Positions 16,674-26,687 of a stretch of DNA of 33,863 bases are shown one piece after another. Source of the stretch: Ramlibacter sp. (GTDB lineage Bacteria > Pseudomonadota > Gammaproteobacteria > Burkholderiales > Burkholderiaceae_C). The notes under the pieces were generated by a model. It had not been told where the DNA came from, did not search any database, and saw nothing but the letters and a program-made list of their open reading frames with translations. The DNA lies in the NCBI GenBank assembly GCA_012729605.1, contig JAAYCV010000172.1, positions 1-33,863 of the forward strand, read 5' to 3'. How positions within the stretch are numbered: position 1 is the stretch's first letter; every line of letters starts with the position of its first letter. The position numbers and the translations under genes are program-made.

Positions 16674-16679
16674 TAGAAT
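16674..16679 (+). promoter_or_regulatory. Candidate -10 of the yqgE-ruvX-pyr operon
   Basis: TAGAAT followed by CG, only six bases before the yqgE ATG at 16686. No -35 is recognisable. If used, transcription would start at or within a base of the start codon, and there is no room for a Shine-Dalgarno. Confidence 0.35.
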
Positions 16680-16685
16680 CGGGAT

Positions 16686-17285
16686 ATGGCTACAGATTCT
16701 GCACCAGCTCTGCAATTGGCACAGCATTTCCTGATCGCGATGCCGGGCATGGAGGATGATGCCTTCGCTGGCAGCGTGGTCTACATCTGCGAGCATGGCC
16801 CCGAGGGTGCCTTGGGCTTGTGCATCAACAAGACGGCCGACGGCGTGCTGCTGGATGACCTGTTTGACACCATGGGCCTGCCGCTGCATCGCCCTGACCT
16901 GGCCGGATCGGCCGTGTTGTGGGGTGGCCCGGTACAGCCCGAGCGCGGCTTTGTGCTGCATCACCGGCTCGAGGATCCCGACAGCCAGCTCTCGCGCTAC
17001 ACCTCCAGCTTGACCTTGCCCGATGGCCTGCAGGTCACCACCTCGCGCGACATCCTGCAGGACATGGCCGAAGGCGGTGGTCCGCCGCAACTGCTGTTCA
17101 CGCTCGGCTATTCCGCCTGGGACGGCGGCCAGCTCGAGGACGAACTGCTGCGCAACAGCTGGCTCACCGTGCCAGCCAGTGCCGACGTCCTGTTCGAAGT
17201 GCCGCTGGAGCAGCGCTACGAGCGTGCGCTGGCACTGCTCGGCATCCAGTCCTGGATGCTGTCCAGCGCCGCCGGGAGCGCCTGA
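16686..17285 (+). CDS. YqgE/AlgH family protein
   Basis: A 199-residue cytoplasmic protein of the UPF0301/YqgE (AlgH) family. The family signatures are LAQHFLIAMPGMEDDAFAGSVVYICEH near the start, GALGLCINK, LWGGPVQPERGFVLH, the SxDILxDMAxGxGP segment, FTLGYSAWDGGQLEDELLRNSWL and DVLFEVPLEQRYERALALLGI at the end. The biochemical function is unresolved; links to alginate regulation in Pseudomonas are old and indirect. It is the first gene of the yqgE-ruvX-pyrR-pyrB-pyrC'-plsC block and its stop overlaps the ruvX start by one base (TGATG), implying coupling. Confidence 0.93.
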   Translation: MATDSAPALQLAQHFLIAMPGMEDDAFAGSVVYICEHGPEGALGLCINKTADGVLLDDLFDTMGLPLHRPDLAGSAVLWGGPVQPERGFVLHHRLEDPDSQLSRYTSSLTLPDGLQVTTSRDILQDMAEGGGPPQLLFTLGYSAWDGGQLEDELLRNSWLTVPASADVLFEVPLEQRYERALALLGIQSWMLSSAAGSA

Positions 17286-17725
17286 TGCAACCGGAAGACC
17301 TGTTCCAGCAACCCGGCCAGCCGCCAGCGGTGCCGCCCGAGCGCTACCAGAGCTTTCTGGCGCTCGATTACGGCAAGAAGCGTACCGGCGTAGCCGTGGG
17401 CAACCGCATCCTCGGCACCGCCAGCCCGTGCAAGAGCATCACCGCGCAGGGCGATGAGCGCTTTGCCGCCGTCGCTGCCGTGCTGCAGGAGTGGCAACCC
17501 GAGGCACTGGTGCTGGGCATTCCCTGGCACCCGGATGGCGCGGCACACCAGAACACGAAAAAGGCGATTGCCTTCGGCAAGCAGCTGGCCACGCGTTTCA
17601 AGCTACCGGTGTTTACCGTGGACGAGCGCTACACCACCACCGAGGCGCTTTCCCGTGGTGCTGCCGATGCCGATGCGGCCGCAGCCTGTATCATTCTTGA
17701 ACAATTCCTGAACCCGATTCCATGA
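17285..17725 (+). CDS. ruvX: Putative pre-16S rRNA processing nuclease YqgF (RuvX)
   Basis: A 146-residue RNase-H-fold protein. The first acidic residue is Asp28 in ALDYGKKRTGVAVGN, LVLGIPWHPDG is the central strand motif, and VDERYTTTEA plus the late DADAAAACIILEQFL segment complete the active-site set. Homologues trim the 5' end of 16S rRNA and were earlier proposed as Holliday-junction resolvases. It has a longer N-terminal extension (about 20 residues rich in Gln/Pro) than E. coli YqgF. It overlaps yqgE by one base and pyrR by four (ATGA). Confidence 0.93.
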   Translation: MQPEDLFQQPGQPPAVPPERYQSFLALDYGKKRTGVAVGNRILGTASPCKSITAQGDERFAAVAAVLQEWQPEALVLGIPWHPDGAAHQNTKKAIAFGKQLATRFKLPVFTVDERYTTTEALSRGAADADAAAACIILEQFLNPIP

Positions 17726-18243
17726 CCGATACCACACCCGCCAGTGGCGCCCTGATGCTGGACGCCGAAGCCCTGTTCCAGACCCTGAGCCAGCAGATTG
17801 AACGCATCCGTACGCCCGAACTGAAGCTCGCCGGTATCACGTCCGGCGGTGCCTGGATGGTCGAGCGCCTGCAGCAGCAGTGGGGGCTGGATGCCGTGGG
17901 CACCATCTCCACCGCCATGCACCGTGACGACTTTGCCAAGCGCGGCATGGCCGTGACGGCGCAGACCCAGCTGCCGTTCGAGGTGGAAGGCGCACACATC
18001 CTGCTGCTGGATGACGTGCTCTATACCGGCCGTACCATCCGCGCCGCGCTCAACGAGATCTTCGACTACGGTCGCCCGGCCAGCGTGCGGCTGGCGGTAC
18101 TGGTGGACCGTGGCGGCCGCCAGCTGCCGGTCGATGCCGATATCGCGGCAGCACGCCTGCTGCTGCCATCCACGCAGTCGCTGGCGCTGCTGCGCGGTAC
18201 CGACGGCAGCTTCAGCTTCCGCCTCAAGCCCAGCAAAGCCTGA
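17722..18243 (+). CDS. pyrR: PyrR-like regulator / uracil phosphoribosyltransferase
   Basis: A 173-residue type I phosphoribosyltransferase. The PRPP loop is intact (LLLDDVLYTGRT, 94-105), with GITSGGAW and the family's LAVLVDRGGRQLPVDAD segment. In Gram-positive bacteria PyrR binds pyr mRNA and controls attenuation, with side activity as uracil phosphoribosyltransferase. Here it overlaps ruvX by ATGA and precedes pyrB by 29 bases. I find no leader terminator or anti-terminator before it or before pyrB, so RNA-binding attenuation is not supported by this sequence. Confidence 0.93.
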   Translation: MTDTTPASGALMLDAEALFQTLSQQIERIRTPELKLAGITSGGAWMVERLQQQWGLDAVGTISTAMHRDDFAKRGMAVTAQTQLPFEVEGAHILLLDDVLYTGRTIRAALNEIFDYGRPASVRLAVLVDRGGRQLPVDADIAAARLLLPSTQSLALLRGTDGSFSFRLKPSKA

Positions 18244-18272
18244 TTTTCCTTTCTTGATCCGGGAAAGCCTCC

Positions 18273-19235
18273 ATGTTCCTCTCCAAGAATCCCCAGCTCA
18301 ACAGCAACGGTGAAATGATCCACCTGCTGTCCACCGAAGGGCTGTCGCGCGAGCACCTCACGCACATCCTCGATACGGCAGCGCAATTCGTCAGCATCAA
18401 CGACCGCGAGGTCAAGAAGGTGCCGCTGCTGCGCGGCAAGAGCGTGTTCAACCTGTTCTTCGAGAACAGCACGCGCACCCGCACCACCTTCGAGATTGCC
18501 GCCAAGCGCCTGAGCGCCGACGTGTTCAACCTGGACATCGCGCGTTCCTCGGCCTCCAAGGGCGAGAGCCTGCTCGATACCATCGCCAACCTGAGCGCGA
18601 TGGCGGCCGACATCTTTGTCGTGCGCCACAGCGAGAGTGGCGCCCCCTACCTGATCGCGCAGAACGTGGCACCGCATGTGCACGTGGTCAACGCCGGTGA
18701 CGGCCGCCACGCGCACCCGACGCAAGGCCTGCTCGACATGTACACGATCCGCCACTACAAGGGCGATTTCACCAACCTGCGCGTCGCCATCGTCGGCGAC
18801 GTGCTGCATTCGCGCGTGGCGCGCAGCGACATCCATGCACTGACCACGCTCGGCTGCCCGGAAGTGCGCGTGGTCGGCCCGAAGACGCTGGTGCCGGAGA
18901 GCTTTGCCCAGCTGGGCGTGCAGGTGTTCCACGAGCTGGAAGAAGGCATCCGCGATTGCGACGTGGTGATCATGCTGCGCCTGCAGAATGAGCGCATGAG
19001 CGGCGCGCTGCTGCCAAGCAGCCAGGAGTACTTCCACAGCTTTGGCCTGACGCCCGAGAAGCTGCTGCGTGCCAAGCCTGATGCCATCGTGATGCACCCG
19101 GGCCCGATCAACCGCGGCGTGGAAATCGATTCTGCCGTGGTCGATGGGCCGCAAAGCGTGATCCTGCCGCAGGTGACTTTCGGTATTGCCGTGCGCATGG
19201 CCGTGATGAGCATTGTTGCCAGCCATGACGCCTGA
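18273..19235 (+). CDS. pyrB: Aspartate carbamoyltransferase catalytic subunit
   Basis: A 320-residue enzyme joining carbamoyl phosphate and aspartate in pyrimidine synthesis. The carbamoyl-phosphate motif is [10 protein letters not shown] (65-74), with HPTQGLLDM, the aspartate loop RLQNERM, and [11 protein letters not shown] near the end. It lies in the pyr block between pyrR and the dihydroorotase homologue. No pyrI is nearby; with a non-catalytic PyrC' following 12 bases later, it probably forms the Pseudomonas-type ATCase in which PyrC' is a structural partner (known for that family, inferred here). Confidence 0.97.
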   Translation: MFLSKNPQLNSNGEMIHLLSTEGLSREHLTHILDTAAQFVSINDREVKKVPLLRGKSVFNLFFENSTRTRTTFEIAAKRLSADVFNLDIARSSASKGESLLDTIANLSAMAADIFVVRHSESGAPYLIAQNVAPHVHVVNAGDGRHAHPTQGLLDMYTIRHYKGDFTNLRVAIVGDVLHSRVARSDIHALTTLGCPEVRVVGPKTLVPESFAQLGVQVFHELEEGIRDCDVVIMLRLQNERMSGALLPSSQEYFHSFGLTPEKLLRAKPDAIVMHPGPINRGVEIDSAVVDGPQSVILPQVTFGIAVRMAVMSIVASHDA

Positions 19236-19247
19236 GAGAGACAACGC

Positions 19248-20567
19248 ATGAAAATCCTAATCCAGGGTGGCCGGGTCCTCAATCCGGCAGACGGAACCGA
19301 CCAGCTGGCCGATATCGCCATTGCCTCCGGTCGCATCATCGGTATTGATCGCCTACCGCAGGACTTTGCACCGCAGCGCACCATCGACGCCAGCGGCTGC
19401 TGGGTGCTGCCGGGTCTGGTCGATCTGGGCGTGCGCCTGCGTGAACCGGGCCAGGAGCATGCCCACATGCTCGAAAGCGAACTTGCGGCAGCGGTTGCTG
19501 GTGGCGTCACCAGTCTGGTCTGCCCGCCCGATACTGATCCGGTACTGGACGAGCCCGGCCTGGTCGAGATGCTGCGTTTCCGTGCCTCGCGCCTGCGCCA
19601 GAGCCGCGTGTTCCCGCTCGGCGCGCTGACGCGCAACCTGCAGGGCGAGGTGCTGACCGAAATGGCCTCGCTGACCGAATCCGGCTGCGTCGGCTTCTCG
19701 CAGGCCGATGTGGTGGTGCGCAACACCCAGGTGCTGCAACGCGCCTTCCAGTACGCCGCCACCTTTGGCTACACCGTCTGGCTGCGCCCCGAAGATGCCT
19801 GGCTCGGCGGTGGCGTGGCGGCGGCCGGTCCGCTGGCCACGCGCATGGGCCTGTCCGGCGTGCCGGTGCTGGCTGAAACCATCGCCATCATGACCATCAT
19901 CGAGCTGATGAAGGTCACCGGTGCGCGCGTGCACCTGTGTCGCCTGTCCAGCGCGGCAGCGGTAGAACTGGTGCGTCAGGCCAAGGCCGACGGCCTGCCG
20001 CTGACCTGCGACGTGAGCATCAACTCGCTGCACCTGACCGAAGTGGACATGGGCTATTTCGACAGCCGTGCGCGCCTGAACCCGCCGCTGCGCCAGCAGG
20101 CCGACCGCACGGCCCTGCGTGCCGCGCTGGCCGACGGCACCATCGATGCTCTGGTAAGCGACCACAACCCGATCGACGAGGACGCCAAGGTGCTTCCGTT
20201 TGCCGAGGCCGAACCCGGCGCCACCGGTGTGGAGCTGCTGCTGGCGCTTGCGCTGAAATGGGCGCAGGAAGACGGCGTGCCGCTGCTGCAGGCGCTGGGC
20301 ACGGTCACCAGCCGTCCGGCGGCGGTGCTGGGCGATGCGCTGGGCACGCTGTCGGCCAGTGCCGGCCAGATCGTGCCGGGCGGCGTGGCAGACCTGTGCG
20401 TGTGGGATCCGGCCGTCGAATGGGCCGTGGAGGCGCAGGAACTGGTGAGCCAAGGCAAACACACGCCGTTCGAGGGCGTGCGCCTGCAGGGGCGCGTGCG
20501 TGCCACGGTGGTCGACGGGCAGGTAGCCTACGAGGCCGAACGCAACCGGGTGGCGCAGCCGGCCTGA
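19248..20567 (+). CDS. pyrC': Dihydroorotase-like protein PyrC', probably non-catalytic
   Basis: A 439-residue amidohydrolase-fold protein of the class I dihydroorotase family. The fold motifs are present (LPGLVDLGVRLREPG, GGVTSLVCPPDTDPVLD, INSLHLTEVDM, RLNPPLRQQADR, DALVSDHNP). The metal ligands are not: aligned with Aquifex dihydroorotase, His61, His63, Asp153, His180 and His232 are Gly, Arg, Ala, Arg and Arg, with only Asp305 kept. It therefore should not hydrolyse dihydroorotate. Comparable dead PyrC' proteins in Pseudomonas are needed to assemble aspartate carbamoyltransferase. A separate active dihydroorotase must be encoded elsewhere. It lies 12 bases after pyrB. Confidence 0.9.
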   Translation: MKILIQGGRVLNPADGTDQLADIAIASGRIIGIDRLPQDFAPQRTIDASGCWVLPGLVDLGVRLREPGQEHAHMLESELAAAVAGGVTSLVCPPDTDPVLDEPGLVEMLRFRASRLRQSRVFPLGALTRNLQGEVLTEMASLTESGCVGFSQADVVVRNTQVLQRAFQYAATFGYTVWLRPEDAWLGGGVAAAGPLATRMGLSGVPVLAETIAIMTIIELMKVTGARVHLCRLSSAAAVELVRQAKADGLPLTCDVSINSLHLTEVDMGYFDSRARLNPPLRQQADRTALRAALADGTIDALVSDHNPIDEDAKVLPFAEAEPGATGVELLLALALKWAQEDGVPLLQALGTVTSRPAAVLGDALGTLSASAGQIVPGGVADLCVWDPAVEWAVEAQELVSQGKHTPFEGVRLQGRVRATVVDGQVAYEAERNRVAQPA

Positions 20568-20599
20568 TTGTCCGCAGCCAGCATCCAGAAAAGAACAAC

Positions 20600-21343
20600 A
20601 TGGAGACAAGCACCTGGCGTGGCCTGGGGCGCCTGGCGCGCCTGCTGGCCCATATCCTGGCGGGGTTGTGGACCGTCTATCTGCGCTTTCCGCGTCTGGG
20701 CGAGGCCGAGCGCCGCGCCACCGTGCAGCGCTGGGCGGCCGAGGCGGTGCGCCGTTGCGGCATCACGCTGCAGGTACGCGGCACGCCGGCCGAGCCGGGT
20801 CCGGATGGCCTGATGCTGGTGGCCAACCATATTTCCTGGGTGGACATCCCGACCATCCATGCGATCCGCTTCTGCCGCTTCATTTCCAAGTCCGAAGTGA
20901 AGCACTGGCCGGTGATCGGCCGGCTGGCGGATTCGGCCGATACGCTCTACCTGCAGCGCACCTCGCGCAAGGATGCGCACCGCGTGCTGCACACCATGGC
21001 CGAACGGCTGCAGCAGGGCGATGTGCTGGCCTTCTTCCCGGAAGGCACCACCAGCGAGGGCAAGGAGCTGCTGCCGTTCCACGGCAACCTGCTGCAGGCG
21101 GCCATCAGCGTGGACGCGCCGGTGCAGCCGGTGGCGCTGCAGTTTCTGGATGCGCAGGGCCGGCTCAGCCAGGCGCCTTGCTATATCGGCGACGACAGCC
21201 TGATCGAATCGCTCTGGCGCACGGTGCGTGCCGAAGGCGTGGTGGCGCGGGTGACCTTTGGCGAACCGGAGCGCGCGCAGGGGCGCAGCCGGCAGCAATG
21301 GGCGCAGGATCTGCGGGAGACTGTAGCGGAGCTCCGGCGTTGA
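20600..21343 (+). CDS. plsC: 1-acyl-sn-glycerol-3-phosphate acyltransferase
   Basis: A 247-residue inner-membrane acyltransferase that makes phosphatidic acid from lysophosphatidic acid. An N-terminal hydrophobic helix (about 12-30) precedes NHISWVD (76-82; HX4D), the FISKSEVKHWPVIG acceptor-binding block, and FFPEGTTS (145-152) with LPFHGNLL. The frame is open far upstream, but the ATG at 20600 follows the pyrC' stop by 32 bases and begins the conserved protein. It is the last gene of the yqgE-pyr block. Confidence 0.92.
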   Translation: METSTWRGLGRLARLLAHILAGLWTVYLRFPRLGEAERRATVQRWAAEAVRRCGITLQVRGTPAEPGPDGLMLVANHISWVDIPTIHAIRFCRFISKSEVKHWPVIGRLADSADTLYLQRTSRKDAHRVLHTMAERLQQGDVLAFFPEGTTSEGKELLPFHGNLLQAAISVDAPVQPVALQFLDAQGRLSQAPCYIGDDSLIESLWRTVRAEGVVARVTFGEPERAQGRSRQQWAQDLRETVAELRR

Positions 21344-21360
21344 CCATGCGTGCTTGCCCG

Positions 21361-21382
21361 GTTCCCAGACGGGAACGTCTGG
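21361..21382 (+). terminator. Alternative hairpins after plsC
   Basis: Two overlapping hairpins that cannot coexist: GTTCCC-AGAC-GGGAAC (21361-21376) and CCAGACG-GGAA-CGTCTGG (21365-21382). There is no T tract directly after them. They may end the plsC transcript weakly or stabilise its 3' end. Confidence 0.4.
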
Positions 21383-21396
21383 CAGCGCGCTGACGC

Positions 21397-21438
21397 AAAA
21401 ATGCCCTGCCGTCTGGAGGAGCCTCCAGCAGCAGGGCA
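21397..21438 (-). terminator. Rho-independent terminator of the aldehyde/alcohol dehydrogenase operon
   Basis: On the minus strand, TGCCCTGC pairs with GCAGGGCA, with an inner CTGGAGG/CCTCCAG stem, followed by TTTTT (21401-21397). It lies 44 bases after the alcohol dehydrogenase stop. Confidence 0.9.
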
Positions 21439-21481
21439 CAAGCCCCGGCGGTCGAGCCAGGGCAGCAGTAGGAGCCAGCAC

Positions 21482-22630
21482 TCAGCGCGGACCGAAGGCC
21501 GCGGCAAAGATGCCGACGATTTCGGCGTGGCTGGCCTGCACCGGGTTGGTCAGGCCGCACACGTCCTTGAGCGCGTTCTCTGCCAGCACGTCAAAGTCCT
21601 CGCGTTTCACACCCAGTTCCTCCAGCGACTTCGGAATGCCGACGATATCGGCCAACTTCTTGATGGCAGCCACGGGGTCCAGGCCGGCCAGCTGCGGGTT
21701 GTTGGCCTGCAGGATGGCGCCCACTTCATTGAGCTTGTCGGAGGCTGCACCCATGTTGAAGGCCTCGACATGCGGCAGCAGCAGCGCGTTGCACACGCCG
21801 TGCGGCAGGTCGTAGAAACCGCCGAGCTGGTGCGCCATGGCGTGCACGTAGCCGAGCGAGGCGTTGTTGAAGGCCATGCCGGCCAGGAACTGGGCATAGG
21901 CCATCTTCTCGCGCGCCTCCTGGTTCTTGGGCTCGCTCACTGCGGTGGGCAGGTAGCGGGCGATCAGCTCGATGGCCTTGACGGCGCAGGCGTCGGTGAG
22001 CGGCGTGGCTGCGGTCGAGACATAGGATTCCACGGCGTGCGTCAGCGCATCCATGCCGGTGGCAGCCGTCAGCGCGGCCGGCATGCCTTCCATCATGCCG
22101 GAGTCGTTCACCGACAGGAAGGGCGTAACGTGCTTGTCGACGATGGCCATTTTCACGTGGCGTGTCTCGTCGGTGATGATGGTGAAGCGCGTCATCTCCG
22201 AGGCGGTGCCGGCCGTGGTGTTGACCGCCAGCAGCGGCAGTTGCGGCTTGGCGGACTTGTCCACGCCTTCGTAGTCCTCGATTTTGCCGCCGTTGGCGGC
22301 AACCAGCGCGATGCCCTTGGCGCAGTCATGCGAGGAACCGCCGCCAAGCGACACGACCAGATCGGCCTGTGCTGTCTTGAGCGCTTCGAGTCCGGCGTTT
22401 ACGTTGCTCACGGTCGGGTTGGGCTGGGCGCCATCGAACACGGTGGCAGGAATGCCTTGCGCCGCCAGCTTGTCGGACACGGTGTTGGCCACACCGATCT
22501 TGCTCAGACCCGGGTCGGTGACGATCAGGGCCTTGCGAAAGCCCATTTTGCCGACGATCTGCAGCGCTTCGTCGAGCGCGCCGGGGCCAATGATGTTCTG
22601 CACGGGCATGAAGAAATGGGATACGGACAT
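21482..22630 (-). CDS. Iron-containing (group III) alcohol dehydrogenase
   Basis: A 382-residue NAD-dependent alcohol dehydrogenase of the Fe-ADH family (YiaY / methanol-dehydrogenase-like). It has the nucleotide-binding [11 protein letters not shown] (96-106) and the metal ligands Asp194 and His198 ([10 protein letters not shown]), His263 ([12 protein letters not shown]) and His277 (DLPHGVCN). It is expected to oxidise a primary alcohol, feeding the aldehyde to the dehydrogenase encoded just upstream. AAGGAGA before the ATG is a strong ribosome binding site. It lies 52 bases after the aldehyde dehydrogenase gene, in the same sigma-54-controlled unit, and is followed by a terminator. The exact substrate (ethanol, 1-butanol, 1,3-propanediol or another) cannot be told. 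Confidence 0.93.
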   Translation of the reverse strand: MSVSHFFMPVQNIIGPGALDEALQIVGKMGFRKALIVTDPGLSKIGVANTVSDKLAAQGIPATVFDGAQPNPTVSNVNAGLEALKTAQADLVVSLGGGSSHDCAKGIALVAANGGKIEDYEGVDKSAKPQLPLLAVNTTAGTASEMTRFTIITDETRHVKMAIVDKHVTPFLSVNDSGMMEGMPAALTAATGMDALTHAVESYVSTAATPLTDACAVKAIELIARYLPTAVSEPKNQEAREKMAYAQFLAGMAFNNASLGYVHAMAHQLGGFYDLPHGVCNALLLPHVEAFNMGAASDKLNEVGAILQANNPQLAGLDPVAAIKKLADIVGIPKSLEELGVKREDFDVLAENALKDVCGLTNPVQASHAEIVGIFAAAFGPR

Positions 22631-22682
22631 GGGAGTCTCCTTGTAGGTAGTAAATAGGCCAGAGGGAAGGTACGGCAGGGGA

Positions 22683-24203
<1,521 letters not shown>

Positions 24204-24268
24204 GGGGTGTCTCCTTGGATGTCGGTTGTGGTTTGCAACGGCGGCAGTTGCGCCGTCGACCTGCTTCT

Positions 24269-24285
24269 TGCAAGCGATGTGCCAA
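24269..24285 (-). promoter_or_regulatory. Sigma-54 promoter of the aldehyde/alcohol dehydrogenase operon
   Basis: TTGGCAC-ATCGC-TTGCA on the minus strand (24285-24269) matches the -24/-12 consensus TTGGCACN4-5TTGCA with correct GG-GC spacing. It lies 66 bases before the aldehyde dehydrogenase ATG and faces it. The divergent gene encodes a sigma-54 activator. The whole 24204-24531 gap holds this promoter, the upstream repeats and the acoR leader; no gene is seen in it. Confidence 0.9.
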
Positions 24286-24362
24286 CTTCGCGGACCTGCG
24301 GGTTTGTCCGGAGATCTGGTGGCCTGGATGGCTGTTTGTGGTGCTCCGGAGTACCCGGTGGT

Positions 24363-24414
24363 TGCGCCAGGGTGCGCCATCTGTACCAGCCCGGACGTGT
24401 CCCCGGTGTACCAG
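24363..24414. repeat. Direct repeats upstream of the sigma-54 promoter (candidate activator sites)
   Basis: TGCGCCA occurs at 24363-24369 and 24373-24379, one helical turn apart. TGTACCAG occurs at 24382-24389 and 24407-24414, 25 bp apart. A related AGTACCCGGTGG lies at about 24350. They sit roughly 80-130 bases upstream of the sigma-54 promoter, where enhancer sites belong. Binding by the AcoR-like activator is inference. Confidence 0.45.
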
Positions 24415-24531
24415 GTGTTCCGTTTTGGCACAGTGCAAACGCCAACACGGCGCCGAGGCCTTGCGTGCTAGCATCGACTGCTCAATGACAGAAAAAGCAG
24501 GATCCGTACCGTCCTGCACAAGGAGACAGCC

Positions 24532-26574
24532 ATGACCGCACTTGGCACTGTCGAATCAGACGCCCTGTTGCGCCGGGCCCGCCACGCGCTGTACGAGCGC
24601 GATGCGCAGCCCGAGGATCTGCTGCCCGCATCGCTGGCGCACGTGTCGCGTTCGTGGCGGCGCAGCCTCGCTGCCGGCGTGGATGCCTTCGGCATGCGCC
24701 CGCACGTGCCGCATCTCTCGCGCTTCGAAGTCGAGCGTGCCACCGAACGCCAGCACCAACTGCTGGCCCACGCCCGTCCGGTGATGGAATACCTGCATGG
24801 ACAGACGCGCGGCAGTGGCAGTGTGCTGCTGCTGGCCGATGCCGATGGCCTGCTGCTGCATGCGCTGGGCGATCCCGGTTTCATGACGCGGGCCGAGCGC
24901 GTGGCACTGATGCCTGGAGCGAGCTGGCACGAGCAGTACCGCGGCACCAATGCGGTGGGAACTGCGCTGGCAGAAGGCGTGCCGGTGGTGGTGCACGGGG
25001 CGGAGCACTTCCTGGAGTGCAACACTTTTCTGACCTGCGCAGCGGCGCCCGTGGTGGCGCCCGATGGCAGTGTGCTGGGCGTGCTCAACATGTCCGGCGA
25101 GCGCAGCAGCCGGCATCCGCACACATTCAGCATGGTGCGTGCGGCCACCCAGATGATCGAGAACCGCCTGTTCGACGCCTGCCACGGGCGGCACATGCGG
25201 CTGCACGTGCATCCGCTGGCCGAAGGCATCGGCACGCTGGCCGAGGGTGTGCTGGCACTGTCGGAAGAAGGCGTGCTGGTGGGTGCCAACCAGGCGGCGC
25301 TGGCATTGCTCAACCTGCGTGCCAGTCAGCTGGGTCGGGTGCGGCTGGAGCAGGTGGTGGACGCGGACCGCGAACACTTGCTGCGCGCCAGCCATCGCAG
25401 CCCGGCGCCCTTGCGGCTGCGCTGCCTGAGCGCGCCTGCGGTGCCGGTGCTGCATGTGCGGGTGGAACAGGGCTGGTCGCGTGCGGCCACGCTGGATATG
25501 CCGAGCCGCAGCATCAGCCGCGAGCCGGATGCGTTGCAGGCGCTGGATACCGGCGATGCAGCCTGGCACGGCGTGCTGGAGAAGGCGCGCAAGGTGCTGG
25601 ACAAGCCGATTGCCGTGCTGCTGCATGGCGAATCCGGTTCGGGCAAGGAGGTGCTGGCCAAGGCCATCCACGCCAGCAGCCAGCGGCGTGAGCAGGCCTT
25701 TGTGGCGGTGAATTGCGCGGCCTTGCCGGAAAATCTGATCGAGGCCGAGCTGTTCGGCTATGCTCCTGGCGCCTACACCGGTGCGCGGCGCGAGGGCGCG
25801 CCGGGAAGCATTCGCCAGGCGCACCGAGGCACGCTGTTTCTGGACGAGATCGGCGATATGCCGCTGGCCATGCAGACGCGGCTGCTGCGCGTGTTGCAGG
25901 AGCGTCAGGTAGTGCCGCTGGGGGGTGGCCAGCCGGTGGCGGTGGATTTTGCGCTGGTGTGTGCCACGCACCGCGACCTGAAGGAAGAGGTGGCTGCAGG
26001 GCGTTTCCGTGCCGACCTGTACTGGCGCCTGAATGGATTGACCCTGCATCTGCCGGCGCTGCGCCAGCGCAGCGACTGGGATGCGCTGGTGCAGCGCATG
26101 CTGCAACGGCATGCGCCGCATCGTGCGATCGAACTGGATCCGGAGCTGGCGCGCGTGCTGCGCCAGCATCCCTGGCCAGGCAATCTGCGCCAGCTCGACA
26201 ACACGCTGCGCACCACGGTGGCGCTGCTCGATGATGCCTGCGTGATCGGCATGGAGCACCTGCCGGACGATCTGGTGCAGGAGCTGCAGGAGGCGCGGCA
26301 GGCCCCGGGCGCTGGCGCGCCACAGGATATGCCATACGGACATCGCCGGAGCGCCGACCCGGGTTTTGCCACAACACGAACGGCAGTCATCGAGGAGGGC
26401 GAATTATCTCGCCTGCGCGCGGGTTGCGTGCCGCTGGCGCAATACACGCGCGACGTGATGGAGCAGGCCCTGCGCGAGGCGGAGGGAAATCTCTCGCTCG
26501 CTGCGCGCCGGCTCGGCATCAGCCGCAATACCTTTTACCGAAGGATTATGCGAAAGCGCCCGGACGGGGCGTGA
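24532..26574 (+). CDS. acoR: AcoR-type sigma-54-dependent transcriptional activator
   Basis: A 680-residue enhancer-binding protein. Residues about 75-215 form a GAF-type sensor (GTNAVGTALAEGVPVVVHGAEHF), and 235-330 a PAS-like or linker segment. The AAA+ domain has Walker A GESGSGKE (366-373), the sigma-54 contact loop GAYTGA (413-418; Phe of GAFTGA replaced by Tyr) and Walker B GTLFLDEIGDMP. A C-terminal Fis-type HTH spans about 652-672 (LSLAARRLGISRNTFYRRI). AcoR relatives respond to acetoin or acetaldehyde-type ligands. Divergent orientation to a sigma-54-controlled aldehyde dehydrogenase supports control of that operon. AGGAGA before the ATG fixes the start. Confidence 0.92.
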   Translation: MTALGTVESDALLRRARHALYERDAQPEDLLPASLAHVSRSWRRSLAAGVDAFGMRPHVPHLSRFEVERATERQHQLLAHARPVMEYLHGQTRGSGSVLLLADADGLLLHALGDPGFMTRAERVALMPGASWHEQYRGTNAVGTALAEGVPVVVHGAEHFLECNTFLTCAAAPVVAPDGSVLGVLNMSGERSSRHPHTFSMVRAATQMIENRLFDACHGRHMRLHVHPLAEGIGTLAEGVLALSEEGVLVGANQAALALLNLRASQLGRVRLEQVVDADREHLLRASHRSPAPLRLRCLSAPAVPVLHVRVEQGWSRAATLDMPSRSISREPDALQALDTGDAAWHGVLEKARKVLDKPIAVLLHGESGSGKEVLAKAIHASSQRREQAFVAVNCAALPENLIEAELFGYAPGAYTGARREGAPGSIRQAHRGTLFLDEIGDMPLAMQTRLLRVLQERQVVPLGGGQPVAVDFALVCATHRDLKEEVAAGRFRADLYWRLNGLTLHLPALRQRSDWDALVQRMLQRHAPHRAIELDPELARVLRQHPWPGNLRQLDNTLRTTVALLDDACVIGMEHLPDDLVQELQEARQAPGAGAPQDMPYGHRRSADPGFATTRTAVIEEGELSRLRAGCVPLAQYTRDVMEQALREAEGNLSLAARRLGISRNTFYRRIMRKRPDGA

Positions 26575-26687
26575 GCGAAGGGGCGCTGGCAGGCGCGTGT
26601 GGACTGCGTTACAGCAAGCGCACGAACATTCCGCCCGCAATCCCTGGCTGACACACGTGCGAGACGCTTGGACGAACGGCGCCCAGA

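Noticed and set aside
24424-24438. TTTTGGCACAGTGCA as a second sigma-54 promoter
   Set aside because: The TGGCAC is followed by TGCA after only two bases; the -24/-12 spacing is wrong.
24556-26343. Large minus-strand frame opposite acoR
   Set aside because: His/Gln/Arg-rich shadow of the sigma-54 activator gene; no ribosome binding site or domain.
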